Part shown: positions 1 through 9,013 of the stretch, one piece after another
Layout of the letters: every line of letters begins with the position of its first letter
Position numbering within the stretch: the first letter of the stretch is position 1
From: Bacteroides sp.
GTDB lineage: Bacteria > Bacteroidota > Bacteroidia > Bacteroidales > Bacteroidaceae
Length of the DNA: 64,000 nucleotides
Direction of reading: 5' to 3'
Assembly (NCBI GenBank): GCA_015060765.1
Contig: SUXW01000008.1
Location: 62,001-126,000, forward strand
Notes under the pieces: model-generated
Told to the model about the DNA's origin: nothing
The model's input: only the letters and a program-made list of their open reading frames with translations
Database searches by the model: none
Program-made: the position numbers and the translations under genes

Positions 1-606
1 AAAATAGCTCAATGCCGGGTGATAAATTATGAAAGCGCTGTCGGCCTGTTGCAACAAGTTGCGGATGTCCCTATCCGTTTGTGCAATGACTTGTTTCAAA
101 CTGTCCGTGCGATACCTATACTCTGTCCGATGGGTACTGTCCAATTCACATAAAGCGGCACATACATTTTCGACTATTACAGTTGCATTTCGGGTGGAGT
201 TCCAAATGTGCGGTTCCACTCCTCCTTCGTGATAATGGTTGCCATGCCGATGTCCTTTTCCTCGGATTAGTTCCACACCTCGTGAGGTGTCGAACACTTT
301 TGTATGGGGAGCATTCGCTTGTAACTTGTCCATCCATGCCTGTTCAAATCCGATGTATCCGATACGCAAATAGGCTTGACTTTTGCTGAGGTCGACCAAT
401 TGTTGTGGTGCAGGGTCGTAGGTCTCGGGACTGCTTCCTTCGGGAACCATACTTACCACTTGGAAATGGTCGCCTGCAATTGCTTCAGTAAAATAGCGGA
501 GTGGTTCCAGCGTAACGGTAATCGTGGCTTTTTCGCTTTGGCGGTTACCGTTACTACAAGCATAGCAAATAATTAGGCAAAAGAAAAAGACAAGTTGTTT
601 CTTCAT
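1..606 (-). CDS. znuA: Zinc ABC transporter substrate-binding lipoprotein (ZnuA/TroA family), truncated by window edge
   Basis: The ATG lies at 604-606 on the minus strand and the frame stays open for 202 codons to the window edge, so the C-terminus is missing. A lipoprotein signal ends at Cys17 (context CYACSNG). It is followed by a ZnuA-like opening (TLEPLRYFTEAIAG) and then a histidine-rich loop (GHRHGNHYHEGG, about residues 118-129). The family metal-ligand motifs EPHIW (His133) and YHPALSYF (His196) are present. Known role of the family: capture of Zn2+ (or Mn2+) in the periplasm and delivery to a membrane permease. The gene starts 10 bp after the ABC ATPase and is surely co-transcribed. 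The permease (ZnuB) is not seen and may lie beyond the edge. The His-rich loop favours zinc; the metal is inferred. Confidence 0.88.
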   Translation of the reverse strand, partial: MKKQLVFFFCLIICYACSNGNRQSEKATITVTLEPLRYFTEAIAGDHFQVVSMVPEGSSPETYDPAPQQLVDLSKSQAYLRIGYIGFEQAWMDKLQANAPHTKVFDTSRGVELIRGKGHRHGNHYHEGGVEPHIWNSTRNATVIVENVCAALCELDSTHRTEYRYRTDSLKQVIAQTDRDIRNLLQQADSAFIIYHPALSYF

Positions 607-616
607 AATTTACATA

Positions 617-1378
617 TTAATGTTCGTGATGGCATTTCAATACCCGATGTGGGAATGTGCCGTGTCCCAACATTTCAATCGGACAACCGAAATGCTCTTC
701 CAACCACTCGGTCGGTAGTTCGGTATGTGGATGATAATGTACGGTTTCGTTCACGCAAGCGATGGTCTTTACATTTTTCAGTACGGTACCGATATCATGA
801 CTTACCAGCACAATGGCCCGTTCCCTATTAATCTCTTCCAGTAAGGAATAGAGTTTGGTCTCGAATCGTTTGTCGATGTAGGTATTCGGTTCATCCAGAA
901 TAACCACTTCGGGATTGGATACTAAAGCACGTCCTAACAGAGTGCGTTGTAACTGTCCTCCGCTTAATTCGCCGATAGCTCTTTCTTCCAATCCTTCCAG
1001 TCCCATGCGGGCAATGATTTGCCGTACTTGTTCGTGGTGTGCCTTGTTGTATCGTTGGAGCAGAGGCTTTTGTTTGCTCAGTCCCGACAGAATGACTTCG
1101 TAAACGGATATGGGAAATTTCCGGTCGATGCTGTTGTATTGCGGCAGGTATCCCATGTTAATGTTGGATACTTCTTTTCCGTTCTTGAAAAAACGGATGT
1201 TTCCCTGCTCGGGCTTGTGTAGCCCCAAAATGCATTTTACAAGCGTGGTCTTTCCTCCTCCGTTCGGTCCGATAATGCCCAGAAAGTCCCGTTCGTATAC
1301 AGTCAGATTCACTTGACTGAGTACGGTCTTGCCTTCGTATGCGGCATTGAGGTTGCTTATTTGGATAATGCTGTTCAT
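617..1378 (-). CDS. znuC: Metal ABC transporter ATP-binding protein (ZnuC-like)
   Basis: This 253-residue ATPase drives metal uptake from the cytoplasmic face of the inner membrane. Visible motifs: Walker A GPNGGGKTT (residues 37-45), Q-loop GYLPQYN, signature LSGGQLQR, Walker B VVILDEP and the H-loop LVSHD. Length fits the ZnuC/MntB group. The start codon overlaps the stop of the upstream methyltransferase gene by 4 bp (ATGA), and the znuA-like gene follows after 10 bp, so translation is probably coupled. The A-loop side and signature look intact, so an active ATPase is expected. Zinc rather than manganese is inferred from the neighbouring His-rich binding protein. Confidence 0.92.
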   Translation of the reverse strand: MNSIIQISNLNAAYEGKTVLSQVNLTVYERDFLGIIGPNGGGKTTLVKCILGLHKPEQGNIRFFKNGKEVSNINMGYLPQYNSIDRKFPISVYEVILSGLSKQKPLLQRYNKAHHEQVRQIIARMGLEGLEERAIGELSGGQLQRTLLGRALVSNPEVVILDEPNTYIDKRFETKLYSLLEEINRERAIVLVSHDIGTVLKNVKTIACVNETVHYHPHTELPTEWLEEHFGCPIEMLGHGTFPHRVLKCHHEH

Positions 1379-2031
1379 TTCTTTGTAGCTCGTAATATTT
1401 CTCTTTTTCCTCCAGGAGGCCCGGGAAGTCGTTCTACTTCAAATCCAGCACTCTGCAACATCCGTCTCACTACACCTTTGGCGCAATAGGTTGTCAGTAT
1501 GCCGCCTTCGTTCAATACCTCATAAAGGTGGTCAAAGAATTTTTGTTCCCACATTTCGGGTTGCTTTTCTGGGGCGAAGGCATCGAAATAAATGATGTCG
1601 TAACCCTTTTCAAAGGTAAAACAAGTGAAATCCCCTTCAATCTTGTGCAAAGTAAACAAGGAGGAAAGTGCTGCGTCCATCTCCCAAGGCGCTTCGTGAA
1701 TGGCAAAATACTGCTCTTCGCTTCCTTGGTTGACAATAGCAGGATAATCCAATTTCCGTATGGTCCCCATATCCAGAGGGTAACGTTCTATACCGGTGTA
1801 ATGTATCTTCCTTCCGGCTTTTTCTGCTTCAAGGAAAGTGAGGAAACAGTTCAGCCCTGTTCCTAAACCTATTTCCAATATCCGAGGATGAGGCACCGAC
1901 GAATGCTTCAGTCCCATATCAATAAAGATATGCTGTGATTCGGTCAAAGCTCCTTTGACTGAATGATAATGTTCATCCAGCTCGGGTACATAGAGCGTAT
2001 AGCTTCCATCGGCAGTCTTTTCAAGTTCCAT
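1375..2031 (-). CDS. mnmD: tRNA (mnm5s2U34)-methyltransferase domain protein, MnmD type
   Basis: A 218-residue class I SAM-dependent methyltransferase. The SAM-binding motif LEIGLGTGLNCFLTF and the acidic motif IIYFDAFAPEKQPEMW are both characteristic of the stand-alone MnmD family (DUF752), as is the C-terminal LPGPPGGKREILRA. In E. coli the equivalent is the N-terminal half of MnmC, which completes 5-methylaminomethyl-2-thiouridine at the tRNA wobble position. Here no FAD-dependent oxidase half is fused, the usual arrangement in Bacteroidetes. It sits 6 bp after the YqaA-like gene and overlaps the ABC ATPase start by 4 bp, so it belongs to the same operon, with no obvious functional link to zinc uptake. 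Confidence 0.88.
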   Translation of the reverse strand: MELEKTADGSYTLYVPELDEHYHSVKGALTESQHIFIDMGLKHSSVPHPRILEIGLGTGLNCFLTFLEAEKAGRKIHYTGIERYPLDMGTIRKLDYPAIVNQGSEEQYFAIHEAPWEMDAALSSLFTLHKIEGDFTCFTFEKGYDIIYFDAFAPEKQPEMWEQKFFDHLYEVLNEGGILTTYCAKGVVRRMLQSAGFEVERLPGPPGGKREILRATKK

Positions 2032-2037
2032 AGGCTA

Positions 2038-2502
2038 TTATATGATTGCAGCCGCTTCCAGTACACCCCATACCAACAGAGCATAGCGGAGTATCTTACC
2101 GATTGTCATGGCCAGTATTACAATCCATATATTGGCGCGCATCATACCCAATACAATGGAAATGGCACTACCCAATATGGGAATAAAGGCGAAGAATGCC
2201 ATCCAGGCACCTCTTCCTTTCACGAATCGTTCAGCTTTTTCTATCTTTTCTTTCTTTACATGAAAATATTTCTCTATCCATACCATGTTTCCCAGATGCC
2301 CCATCCAGTAACAAGTCATTCCCCCTGCTACATTTCCGAGAGTAGCTGCAAGGGTACTCAGGATAGGATCGAGTCCTAAAGGTCCTACGCAAGCAGCAAG
2401 CACGGCTTCGGAACTGAAAGGAATGACACTGCCGGCAACAAACGAACCGATGAACAGTCCCACGTATCCCCAGTCTATCAGAAATTGAAGAATTGCATCC
2501 AT
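2038..2502 (-). CDS. YqaA/DedA-family small membrane protein (VTT domain)
   Basis: A 154-residue protein with several hydrophobic segments. It shows the family features of short YqaA-type VTT proteins: an N-terminal FIGSFVAGSVIPFSSE stretch, a glycine-rich LGNVAGGMTCYWMGH segment, a central basic loop (KKEKIEKAERFVKGRG) and a second motif FIPILGSAISIVLGMMR. DedA-superfamily proteins are inner-membrane proteins linked to lipid carrier recycling or scramblase-like activity and to membrane potential; the substrate of this one is unknown. The gene overlaps the end of the upstream membrane-protein gene by 25 bp (2478-2502) and is followed after 6 bp by mnmD. Confidence 0.85.
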   Translation of the reverse strand: MDAILQFLIDWGYVGLFIGSFVAGSVIPFSSEAVLAACVGPLGLDPILSTLAATLGNVAGGMTCYWMGHLGNMVWIEKYFHVKKEKIEKAERFVKGRGAWMAFFAFIPILGSAISIVLGMMRANIWIVILAMTIGKILRYALLVWGVLEAAAII

Positions 2503-3410
2503 AGATGATAACCGGTTAGAAGAATGATACCCACAAAGGTAACAATGAAAAAGATGCCGGAGAACTTATTTCGTGTTAAAGTAAACAAATGTCCGGTTAA
2601 AAAGGCTGTACAGACAGTCTGTATAGGCAGTAATGCGGACAAATGATGAGGCTGTACCAGCATGAACAGGGTTGTGAAGAATCCTGCATAGATAAGGAAC
2701 AACAGAAAAATGCGGGTACGCGTCTTGTCCTGATAAGATATTTGAAAATAATGAATATGGCTGACTAATTGTAGTGTTGTGGCAACACCCCATGAAATGA
2801 GTGAAAAGAGAGGAATACAACTATAATCTATTGACTGGAATTGGACCAATTCTTGGAGTGGAAGATAGAACAGATCCATCCTCTCGAAAATGAAAGCATA
2901 ACAGAAAAGTATCCAATAGGGAGTGAATATCCCTAAAATTCCTGCCCAAAAACTTTTGGAGTTTAGGGTACAGAATACAACTGATCCAGCATAGAAAATG
3001 GGGGTAAAGAACAATAATTGCGGGAAAACAATACTACCCGCCGACAGAAACAAAAAGCAATGGTAGATGTATCTGGCAGGGTGGGCCGATTCATAACTTT
3101 TGAATAGATGGAATACCGACAGGATAAATGCCAAAGCAGATAAGTTGTGCCACTCAAAAGGATGAAGGAAAGACATGATGGATGTCAGCAACCAAAAGAT
3201 GCAGACGGGTAATGTGGTCCGAGTACGGATGAGGGTGAAAGCAATATTGGTTTCAATAATCATATAACCGGTCAATGCAAACACCAGTAGTGTGAACAGT
3301 TCCCGATAAGAACCAAGGCTTAATATCCATAAAAGTAAACATACAAGGATAACGACGGGAAGGGTAAACCTTCCCGTTGCTACATTTATCTGCAATCTGT
3401 TAATTCTCAT
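2478..3410 (-). CDS. Multi-pass membrane protein of unknown function
   Basis: A 310-residue protein made almost entirely of hydrophobic helices (about eight to ten), beginning MRINRLQINVATGRF and lacking a cleavable signal peptide. I do not recognise conserved catalytic residues. Similar poorly characterised polytopic proteins are common in Bacteroidales. It is the first gene of the five-gene minus-strand run (this gene, yqaA-like, mnmD, znuC, znuA), and a promoter-like element lies 26 bp upstream. Its 3' end overlaps the yqaA-like gene by 25 bp, which argues for co-translation. Function cannot be deduced from sequence; a transport or envelope role is only a guess. Confidence 0.75.
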   Translation of the reverse strand: MRINRLQINVATGRFTLPVVILVCLLLWILSLGSYRELFTLLVFALTGYMIIETNIAFTLIRTRTTLPVCIFWLLTSIMSFLHPFEWHNLSALAFILSVFHLFKSYESAHPARYIYHCFLFLSAGSIVFPQLLFFTPIFYAGSVVFCTLNSKSFWAGILGIFTPYWILFCYAFIFERMDLFYLPLQELVQFQSIDYSCIPLFSLISWGVATTLQLVSHIHYFQISYQDKTRTRIFLLFLIYAGFFTTLFMLVQPHHLSALLPIQTVCTAFLTGHLFTLTRNKFSGIFFIVTFVGIILLTGYHLWMQFFNF

Positions 3411-3435
3411 CTATGCAATACTTTCAGAATAAGTA

Positions 3436-3443
3436 CAAAAGTA
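3436..3443 (-). promoter_or_regulatory. Putative -7 box (TACTTTTG) for the membrane protein-yqaA-mnmD-znuCA operon
   Basis: On the minus strand TACTTTTG matches the Bacteroides -7 consensus TAnnTTTG, 26 bp before the ATG at 3410. TTTG tetramers lie about 23-27 bp further upstream and could serve as the -33 element, though the spacing is slightly longer than usual. Confidence 0.45.
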
Positions 3444-3660
3444 ATGAATTTATGCAGAAGTTCATTCAAACAAAGGTGTAAAAATAATCTTCACATCTGT
3501 CACGGTGGTGTAACTTGCTTATATTCAGTTCGTAGTTGTGAAGGATATTTTTAAACCTTGATTTTAGCAACATTATTCCAAAAATATGGCAATAAATTTG
3601 GAATGTCATTACTCCCGAAAACTATTTGCAGTTTCTGATATAATTGATAGCATATAAAAA

Positions 3661-3732
3661 TCATCCTGAACGAAGGGAAAAATCTGTTGACATTTGTGGA
3701 TGTAACCGGATTCTTCGCTTGGCTCAGGATGA
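3661..3732. repeat. REP-like imperfect inverted repeat downstream of purD
   Basis: The left arm (3661-3685, beginning TCATCCTGAACGAAG) and right arm (3709-3732, ending GGCTCAGGATGA) are imperfect reverse complements around a 23-bp loop. Arms of the form TCATCCTGAgCGAAGcgAAGAATC recur in many bacterial genomes as short dispersed palindromes; identity with such a repeat is from memory. It lies 19 bp past the purD stop and could also act as a transcript-end hairpin. Confidence 0.6.
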
Positions 3733-3750
3733 CAGGTTGGTTTGGTAGGA

Positions 3751-5019
3751 TTACAAATCGAAACCAATATCCGAACGGAAGTATTTCTTTTCGAATGTTA
3801 TCTTCTTGGCGTTGGCAAATGATTGTGCCAAGGCTTCGTCTTTGTTGGCTCCGTAAGAGCTGACGGCTATCACACGACCACCATTGGTTACTACCTGACC
3901 GTCCTTCATGGCGGTACCTGCATGGAATACAATGCTGTTTTCGATGGTATCCAAACCGCTGATGGCATAGCCCTTGTCGTAATGTTCGGGATAACCACCG
4001 GATACGAGCATCACGCATACGGCCGAGCGTTCGTCTATTTCCAAAGTCTTTTCATTCAAGTTGCCGGCAGCTACTCCTTCGAAGAGTTCCACCAGGTCGC
4101 TCTTGATGCGGAGCATCACACTTTCGGTTTCGGGGTCGCCCATGCGGACATTGTATTCAATGACCATCGGTTCACCCTTCACGTTGATGAGGCCGAAGAA
4201 GATAAAGCCTTTATAATCGATGTTTTCGGCGGCCAGACCTTCTACGGTAGGACGGATGATGCGGTCTTCTACTTTCTGCATCCATTCTTTAGTGGCAAAC
4301 GGAACGGGCGATACACTACCCATGCCACCGGTATTCAAGCCTTTGTCGCCTTCGCCAATGCGTTTGTAGTCCTTGGCTTCGGGCAGAATCTTGTAGTTCT
4401 TGCCATCGGTGAGCACGAACACTGAACATTCGATACCGCTCAAGAATTCTTCAATGACTACGGTAGCCGATGCATTGCCAAACATACCGCCCAGCATTTC
4501 CTTCAATTCTTTCTTGGCCTCTTCGAGGGTAGGAAGAATCAATACGCCCTTACCGGCACAAAGACCGTCGGCCTTCAGCACATAAGGAGCTTCGAGGGTT
4601 TCGAGGAAGGCAAAACCTTCTTCCAGATTGTCGGCGGTGATGGTCTTGTATCCGGCTGTTGGGATATTATGGCGTTGCATGAAACCTTTGGCAAATTCCT
4701 TGCTTCCTTCGAGTACGGCACCGGCTTTGGAGGGACCGATCACGGGGATGTTCTTCAAGGCTTCGTCGTTCTTGAAGTAATCGTATACTCCCTTTACCAA
4801 CGGATCTTCCGGACCAACTACTACCATATCGACTTGATTTTCTAAAACAAATGCTTTGATAGCATCAAAATCATCGGCCTTGATAGCTACATTTTCGCCT
4901 GCATTGCTTGTACCGGCATTGCCCGGTGCAATGTATAATTTTTCGATTTTCGGACTTTGGGCAATCTTCCATGCCAAGGCGTGTTCACGTCCGCCTGAAC
5001 CTAAGAGAAGTAATTTCAT
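3751..5019 (-). CDS. purD: Phosphoribosylamine--glycine ligase
   Basis: Catalyses the second step of de novo purine synthesis: 5-phosphoribosylamine + glycine + ATP to GAR. The 422 residues match the normal length. The N-terminal domain starts [18 protein letters not shown]. The ATP-grasp core shows [16 protein letters not shown], and the metal-binding region shows [15 protein letters not shown]. The C-terminal domain is complete through FRSDIGFDL. The gene starts only 8 bp after the DPP-IV-family peptidase stop and is probably the last gene of a three-gene operon (rlmL-like, peptidase, purD). The housekeeping role is certain; the pairing with a peptidase seems to be a transcriptional convenience. 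Confidence 0.97.
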   Translation of the reverse strand: MKLLLLGSGGREHALAWKIAQSPKIEKLYIAPGNAGTSNAGENVAIKADDFDAIKAFVLENQVDMVVVGPEDPLVKGVYDYFKNDEALKNIPVIGPSKAGAVLEGSKEFAKGFMQRHNIPTAGYKTITADNLEEGFAFLETLEAPYVLKADGLCAGKGVLILPTLEEAKKELKEMLGGMFGNASATVVIEEFLSGIECSVFVLTDGKNYKILPEAKDYKRIGEGDKGLNTGGMGSVSPVPFATKEWMQKVEDRIIRPTVEGLAAENIDYKGFIFFGLINVKGEPMVIEYNVRMGDPETESVMLRIKSDLVELFEGVAAGNLNEKTLEIDERSAVCVMLVSGGYPEHYDKGYAISGLDTIENSIVFHAGTAMKDGQVVTNGGRVIAVSSYGANKDEALAQSFANAKKITFEKKYFRSDIGFDL

Positions 5020-5027
5020 TGTTATTT

Positions 5028-7220
5028 TTATTTCTTTAAATAATCTTCAAAATAACGGGTGATACGGGTATACAAATGTACACGGTCGCGACCGAACATG
5101 TTATGACCGTCTCCCGGATAGATAAAATAATCGGGTTGGGTACCGGCATCGATACAAGCACGGAGGAAGCTGATGCTATGCTGAGGTACGCAAACGGGAT
5201 CGTTTGCACCGATAATGATTTGCAGACGTCCCTTCAAGTCACCGGCACGTTGGGTAAGGTCGGCTTTCTTATATCCTTCAGGGTTGCTTTCGGGTGTATC
5301 CATGTAGCGTTCGCCATACATCACTTCGTACATCTTCCAATCTATTACGGGACCACCGGCTACACCCACTTTGAACGTGTCGTTATAGGTAAGCATCAGG
5401 TTGGTAGTCATGAATCCGCCGAAGCTCCATCCATGTACGCCAATGCGGTTCTGGTCTACATAATCCAATGATTTCAGGAGTTCCACACCCTTCATCTGGT
5501 CTTTCATTTCTTCGGTACCCAACTGACGGAAGGTACAGTTCTCGAATTCCAGTCCGCGGTTTTCGCTACCCCGGTTGTCTACGGTCAGCATCACATAGCC
5601 CTGTTGTGCCATGTAGATGTCCCAACCGCCTGCACCGTAGTTGCGTACATCGGTAATCAACTGTGCATGTGGGCCGCCGTATACATAGATAATGGCAGGG
5701 TATTTCTTGTTGGCATCGAAATTCACGGGTTTCACCAAGCGGTAGTACAAATCGGTTTTTCCGTCGGCCGCTTTGATAGTACCAAGAACTATTTCCGGCA
5801 TGTTGTATGCGTCCATCGGGTTGGTAGCCGAAAGCAGTTCGATGCTCTTTCCTTTACCTGTTGTAGGAAGGATGCTGATGTTTCGGGCTACGTTGTGTGA
5901 AGTATAGTTGTCGATAACATACTTACCGCTGGTCGAGAGTTGTGCACGGTGCACTCCTTCGGTTGCACCAATCAAACGGCGCTTTCCGTTTTTCAGGCTG
6001 ACCGCATATACATTGCTCTGCAAAGGCGATTGTTCGGTGCTCATAATGATGATTTCCTGTGCCTTTTCATTAAAGCCGAGAATATCCTGTACCAGCCATT
6101 CCCCCTTGGTTATTTGGGTATACGGAATCATCAGCTGGGTAGGGCCGTAAGTTTCGATGGGGTGCATCATGCCTTGTGCCAAGTCGAACAAATACAAATG
6201 ATTGTATCCGTCTTGCTGACTTTGATAAATGAATTGGTGTTCGTTCCATGGAAGGAAAATTATGGGGTTTTGAGGCTCCACATACTTGTTGTGCTTTTCT
6301 TCGTAAAGCAACGCTTCCTTCTCGCCGGTTACAGCATCGTAACGGAACAATTGCGAATGGTTCTGGTCGCGGTTCAGTTCGATGACATACACCTTTTGTC
6401 CGTCGGGACTCCAACTGATGTTAGTGAAATAACGGTCGGTCGGGTCGCCACCTTTCAGATAGATGGTCTGTTTGGTTTCCGGATTATAGATACCTATCGT
6501 TACCTTATGACTGGTCATCCCTGCCATAGGATACTTGTCGGGTTCCAACGTAGCTACACGGGTAGAGGTGTTTACCTGCGGATAATCGGTCACCATGCTC
6601 TGGTCCATGCGGTAGAACGCAAGGAGTGTACCTTGCGGATTCCAGAATGTACCCTTTTCGATACCGAATTCGTTGCGGTGTACGCTTTGTCCGCAGAGCA
6701 CTCCTTCGGGCTCGTTGGTTACTTGATATCCGTTGACGTATACATTATTCTTCACGGTGCAGGCCATGTTTCCACTCACCGTATTCAGGTCGATGTTGGT
6801 ATAGGGCTCCTTGGGCAAATCATCACGGGTAACCACTTTTCCTGTTTTCCAGTTGTAGACGGCAAAGCGTTGTGCTTTAGGCAACTGTACTTCGGTCTTG
6901 TCGGCCCAAGGATAACTCAGTGTATAGAGTGCGCGTACGGTATTGATACCAGCAGCTTCGAGGGCCTTGTTCAAGGCTTCCAAGGTAAAAAGGGTCGATT
7001 CCTTTCCTGTCTTGGGGTTCACTGCCTTTACCTCTTCCATATTGGGCTTGATGCATACATCCCCCCACCAGGCAAGGCCATGAAGGTTTTCGGGTTGCAA
7101 ATTATAATAGTTGTTGCCGCCCGGCATCAGGTCTTCCAAGGTAAAACTTTTCTTCTCTTGCGCCATAGCGGTAGATGATATTACAAGCAATGATACAATC
7201 AGGTTCAGTATTCTCTTCAT
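5028..7220 (-). CDS. Secreted dipeptidyl peptidase IV-type serine peptidase (family S9)
   Basis: A 730-residue exported peptidase with a signal peptide ending near residue 20 (ISSTAMAQ). The N-terminal part is a DPP-IV-like beta-propeller (residues about 30-480, with [19 protein letters not shown]). The C-terminal alpha/beta hydrolase domain carries the catalytic triad Ser599 (GWSFGG), Asp674 (GANDPV) and His706 (GDGHNMFGR). S9B enzymes remove Xaa-Pro or Xaa-Ala dipeptides from peptides in the periplasm, where they feed peptide use in Bacteroidetes. The gene begins 3 bp after the upstream methyltransferase stop and ends 8 bp before purD. Exact specificity (Pro versus Ala at P1) is not determinable. 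Confidence 0.92.
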   Translation of the reverse strand: MKRILNLIVSLLVISSTAMAQEKKSFTLEDLMPGGNNYYNLQPENLHGLAWWGDVCIKPNMEEVKAVNPKTGKESTLFTLEALNKALEAAGINTVRALYTLSYPWADKTEVQLPKAQRFAVYNWKTGKVVTRDDLPKEPYTNIDLNTVSGNMACTVKNNVYVNGYQVTNEPEGVLCGQSVHRNEFGIEKGTFWNPQGTLLAFYRMDQSMVTDYPQVNTSTRVATLEPDKYPMAGMTSHKVTIGIYNPETKQTIYLKGGDPTDRYFTNISWSPDGQKVYVIELNRDQNHSQLFRYDAVTGEKEALLYEEKHNKYVEPQNPIIFLPWNEHQFIYQSQQDGYNHLYLFDLAQGMMHPIETYGPTQLMIPYTQITKGEWLVQDILGFNEKAQEIIIMSTEQSPLQSNVYAVSLKNGKRRLIGATEGVHRAQLSTSGKYVIDNYTSHNVARNISILPTTGKGKSIELLSATNPMDAYNMPEIVLGTIKAADGKTDLYYRLVKPVNFDANKKYPAIIYVYGGPHAQLITDVRNYGAGGWDIYMAQQGYVMLTVDNRGSENRGLEFENCTFRQLGTEEMKDQMKGVELLKSLDYVDQNRIGVHGWSFGGFMTTNLMLTYNDTFKVGVAGGPVIDWKMYEVMYGERYMDTPESNPEGYKKADLTQRAGDLKGRLQIIIGANDPVCVPQHSISFLRACIDAGTQPDYFIYPGDGHNMFGRDRVHLYTRITRYFEDYLKK

Positions 7221-7223
7221 AAT

Positions 7224-8675
7224 TTATTCGTTGTTGTTTCGTTTGTCTTCAAATTTGCGGGGCTTGTTCTTAAAGTCGCCTGTCTTGCGGTTTTCCCTTT
7301 TACGGTCGCCAAAAGACTTTTTCCCTTCTCGCTTGCCCTCGAATCGTTTCTTTCCTTCGAATTTCTTGTCGCCAAACTTCTTGTCACCGGCTTCTTTCTT
7401 CTCGCCGAATTTCTTCTTTCCGTCGAAATCTTTCTTGAATCCGCGTTTGCTTTCCGGCTTGTCTCCATTCCGACGGGGACGACGGCTTTCTTCCTTGCGT
7501 GGCTTGAATTCCTTACCTTCGTTATCGCTACGGAAAGCCTTGTATTTTCCGTCGAACATCTGATATTTGCGGAACTGGCATTCCAAGGCACCGTTGTAAA
7601 GCGGTGTCTTGATGGAAGGTTTCAGACCTATCTCATCAAAACATTCATCGCGATAGCTCAAAATCCAGGCATCGTTACCTACGAAAGCATGTTTCAGTCG
7701 TTCACCAATCATCTTGTACAATCCAAGCAAATCGTCGGTCGAGATACGTTCGCCATACGGTGGATTGGTGATGATGATGCTCTTTTCCTTCGGTTGCTCA
7801 AACTGTTGGAAAGCCTGTATTTTCAGTTCGATATCCTTGCTCAATCCGGCAGCCTTTACGTTGCGAACGGCAATCTCGTTGGCTTTCGGGTTATTGTCGT
7901 AGCCATAAATCTTATGAGTAAACTCACGTTCGTTGGAATCATCGTTATAGATGGAGTCGAACAAATCCTGATCGAAATCATTCCATTTTTCGAACGCAAA
8001 TTCCTTTCTGAACACACCTGGAGCAATGTTGCGTGCAATTAAAGCCGCTTCGATGGGGATGGTACCCGAACCGCACATCGGGTCAATCAAGTCGCATTCC
8101 CCTTTCCATCCGGTCATCAGAATCATGCCGGCGGCCAGGACTTCGTTCAGTGGAGCTTCTACAGCCTCCTGACGGTAGCCACGGCGGTGGAGCGATTCGC
8201 CCGAACTGTCGAGTGAGAGGGTACATTTGTCTTCGGCCACGTGGATATTGAGCAATACGTCCGGTTTGTTGAGGCGTACAGACGGTCGTTCTCCGGTCTT
8301 GTCACGGAAATAGTCGGCAATGGCATCCTTTACCTTGTATGCCACAAATTTGGAATGGCGGAATTCATTCGAGAACACAACGGAATCTACCGCAAAGCTC
8401 TTGTTGGTATCCAGATATTCTTCCCATTCGATGGCTTTTACATTGTCATAAACTTCATCGGCCGTCTGTGCCTTGAAATGCTTGATGGGTTTCAAGATGC
8501 GGATGGCGGTACGCAGACAGAAATTGGCCTTGTATAGCATTTCTTTGTCTCCGGTAAAGGCCACCATGCGGTTTCCTATCTCTATATTACTGGCACCCAG
8601 CTCCGTCAGTTCCTTAGCCAATACCTCTTCCAGTCCTTGGAAAGTTTTGGCAACCAACTCGAATTCCTGCTTCAT
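7224..8675 (-). CDS. THUMP-domain class I rRNA methyltransferase (RlmL/YcbY-like) with a long basic tail
   Basis: Residues 1-160 contain the N-terminal and THUMP regions. The SAM motif LIDPMCGSGTIPIEAAL is at about 196-212 and the N-methyltransferase motif NPPYGER at 304-310, as in the m2G2445 (RlmL) half of E. coli RlmKL. Residues about 380-483 form a low-complexity, lysine/arginine/glycine-rich extension with repeated KKFG/GKKRFEG units, presumably an RNA-binding tail. Such tails occur on Bacteroidetes RNA proteins but are absent from E. coli RlmL. Likely role: 23S rRNA guanine-N2 methylation in the cytoplasm. It heads the operon with the peptidase and purD. Confidence 0.88.
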   Translation of the reverse strand: MKQEFELVAKTFQGLEEVLAKELTELGASNIEIGNRMVAFTGDKEMLYKANFCLRTAIRILKPIKHFKAQTADEVYDNVKAIEWEEYLDTNKSFAVDSVVFSNEFRHSKFVAYKVKDAIADYFRDKTGERPSVRLNKPDVLLNIHVAEDKCTLSLDSSGESLHRRGYRQEAVEAPLNEVLAAGMILMTGWKGECDLIDPMCGSGTIPIEAALIARNIAPGVFRKEFAFEKWNDFDQDLFDSIYNDDSNEREFTHKIYGYDNNPKANEIAVRNVKAAGLSKDIELKIQAFQQFEQPKEKSIIITNPPYGERISTDDLLGLYKMIGERLKHAFVGNDAWILSYRDECFDEIGLKPSIKTPLYNGALECQFRKYQMFDGKYKAFRSDNEGKEFKPRKEESRRPRRNGDKPESKRGFKKDFDGKKKFGEKKEAGDKKFGDKKFEGKKRFEGKREGKKSFGDRKRENRKTGDFKNKPRKFEDKRNNNE

Positions 8676-8710
8676 TGTAGTCGATAATTACGTAATTTTC
8701 AATTGATGTG

Positions 8711-8718
8711 CAAATGTA
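8711..8718 (-). promoter_or_regulatory. Putative -7 box (TACATTTG) for the rlmL-like operon
   Basis: TACATTTG on the minus strand matches TAnnTTTG and is 35 bp before the ATG at 8675. No good -33 TTTG is visible. Confidence 0.45.
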
Positions 8719-8935
8719 GTGAAAATTCAGTTAATAAAACAGCATTTCCTCCTATAATACTTTTTTCGGTCCTTTTATCCGGATATGACGATATAGCGGG
8801 AGTATTTTGACTTTTCCAATAAAAACGAATCAGGTACCAAGCACCCGAGGCTACGGCGATAATCACTTTCAAAATCAAGTCCCAAGTCGCCTAAGCGGAC
8901 TGACTTGTTGTCGGGTACCAGCGGGCTTATAAAAT

Positions 8936-8992
8936 AAACGGTCGGTTTACGGGGAAGAAACCGTCGGTTTACGGCCGCTAAACGGTCGGTTT
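8936..8992. repeat. Three palindromic direct repeats with exact 22-bp period
   Basis: Units AAACGGTCGGTTT (8936), AAACCGTCGGTTT (8958) and AAACGGTCGGTTT (8980) are spaced exactly 22 bp apart. Units 1 and 2 also share a following ACGG. The middle unit is a perfect 6+1+6 palindrome and the others have one mismatch. A period of two helical turns puts all three on one DNA face, as in iterons or operator arrays. Units are too short and too few for CRISPR. Confidence 0.75.
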
Positions 8993-9013
8993 GTTTTTCT
9001 CTTTCCGTACTGC

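Larger units (their letters stand above)
3411..3750. other. Intergenic region between purD and the membrane-protein operon
   Basis: These 340 bp contain the operon promoter near 3440 and a hairpin-type repeat at 3661-3732. An apparent ORF entering from the purD side is only antisense/frame-shadow sequence. No other coding signal was seen. Confidence 0.6.

Noticed and set aside
5940-7178. 412-codon ORF opposite the DPP-IV gene
   Set aside because: Antisense shadow of a clear peptidase gene with its signal peptide and triad; the translated product has no recognisable domain.
8936-8992. Three evenly spaced repeats as a small CRISPR array
   Set aside because: Repeat units are 13-17 bp with 5-9 bp between them, far shorter than CRISPR repeats and spacers, and no cas gene is near.
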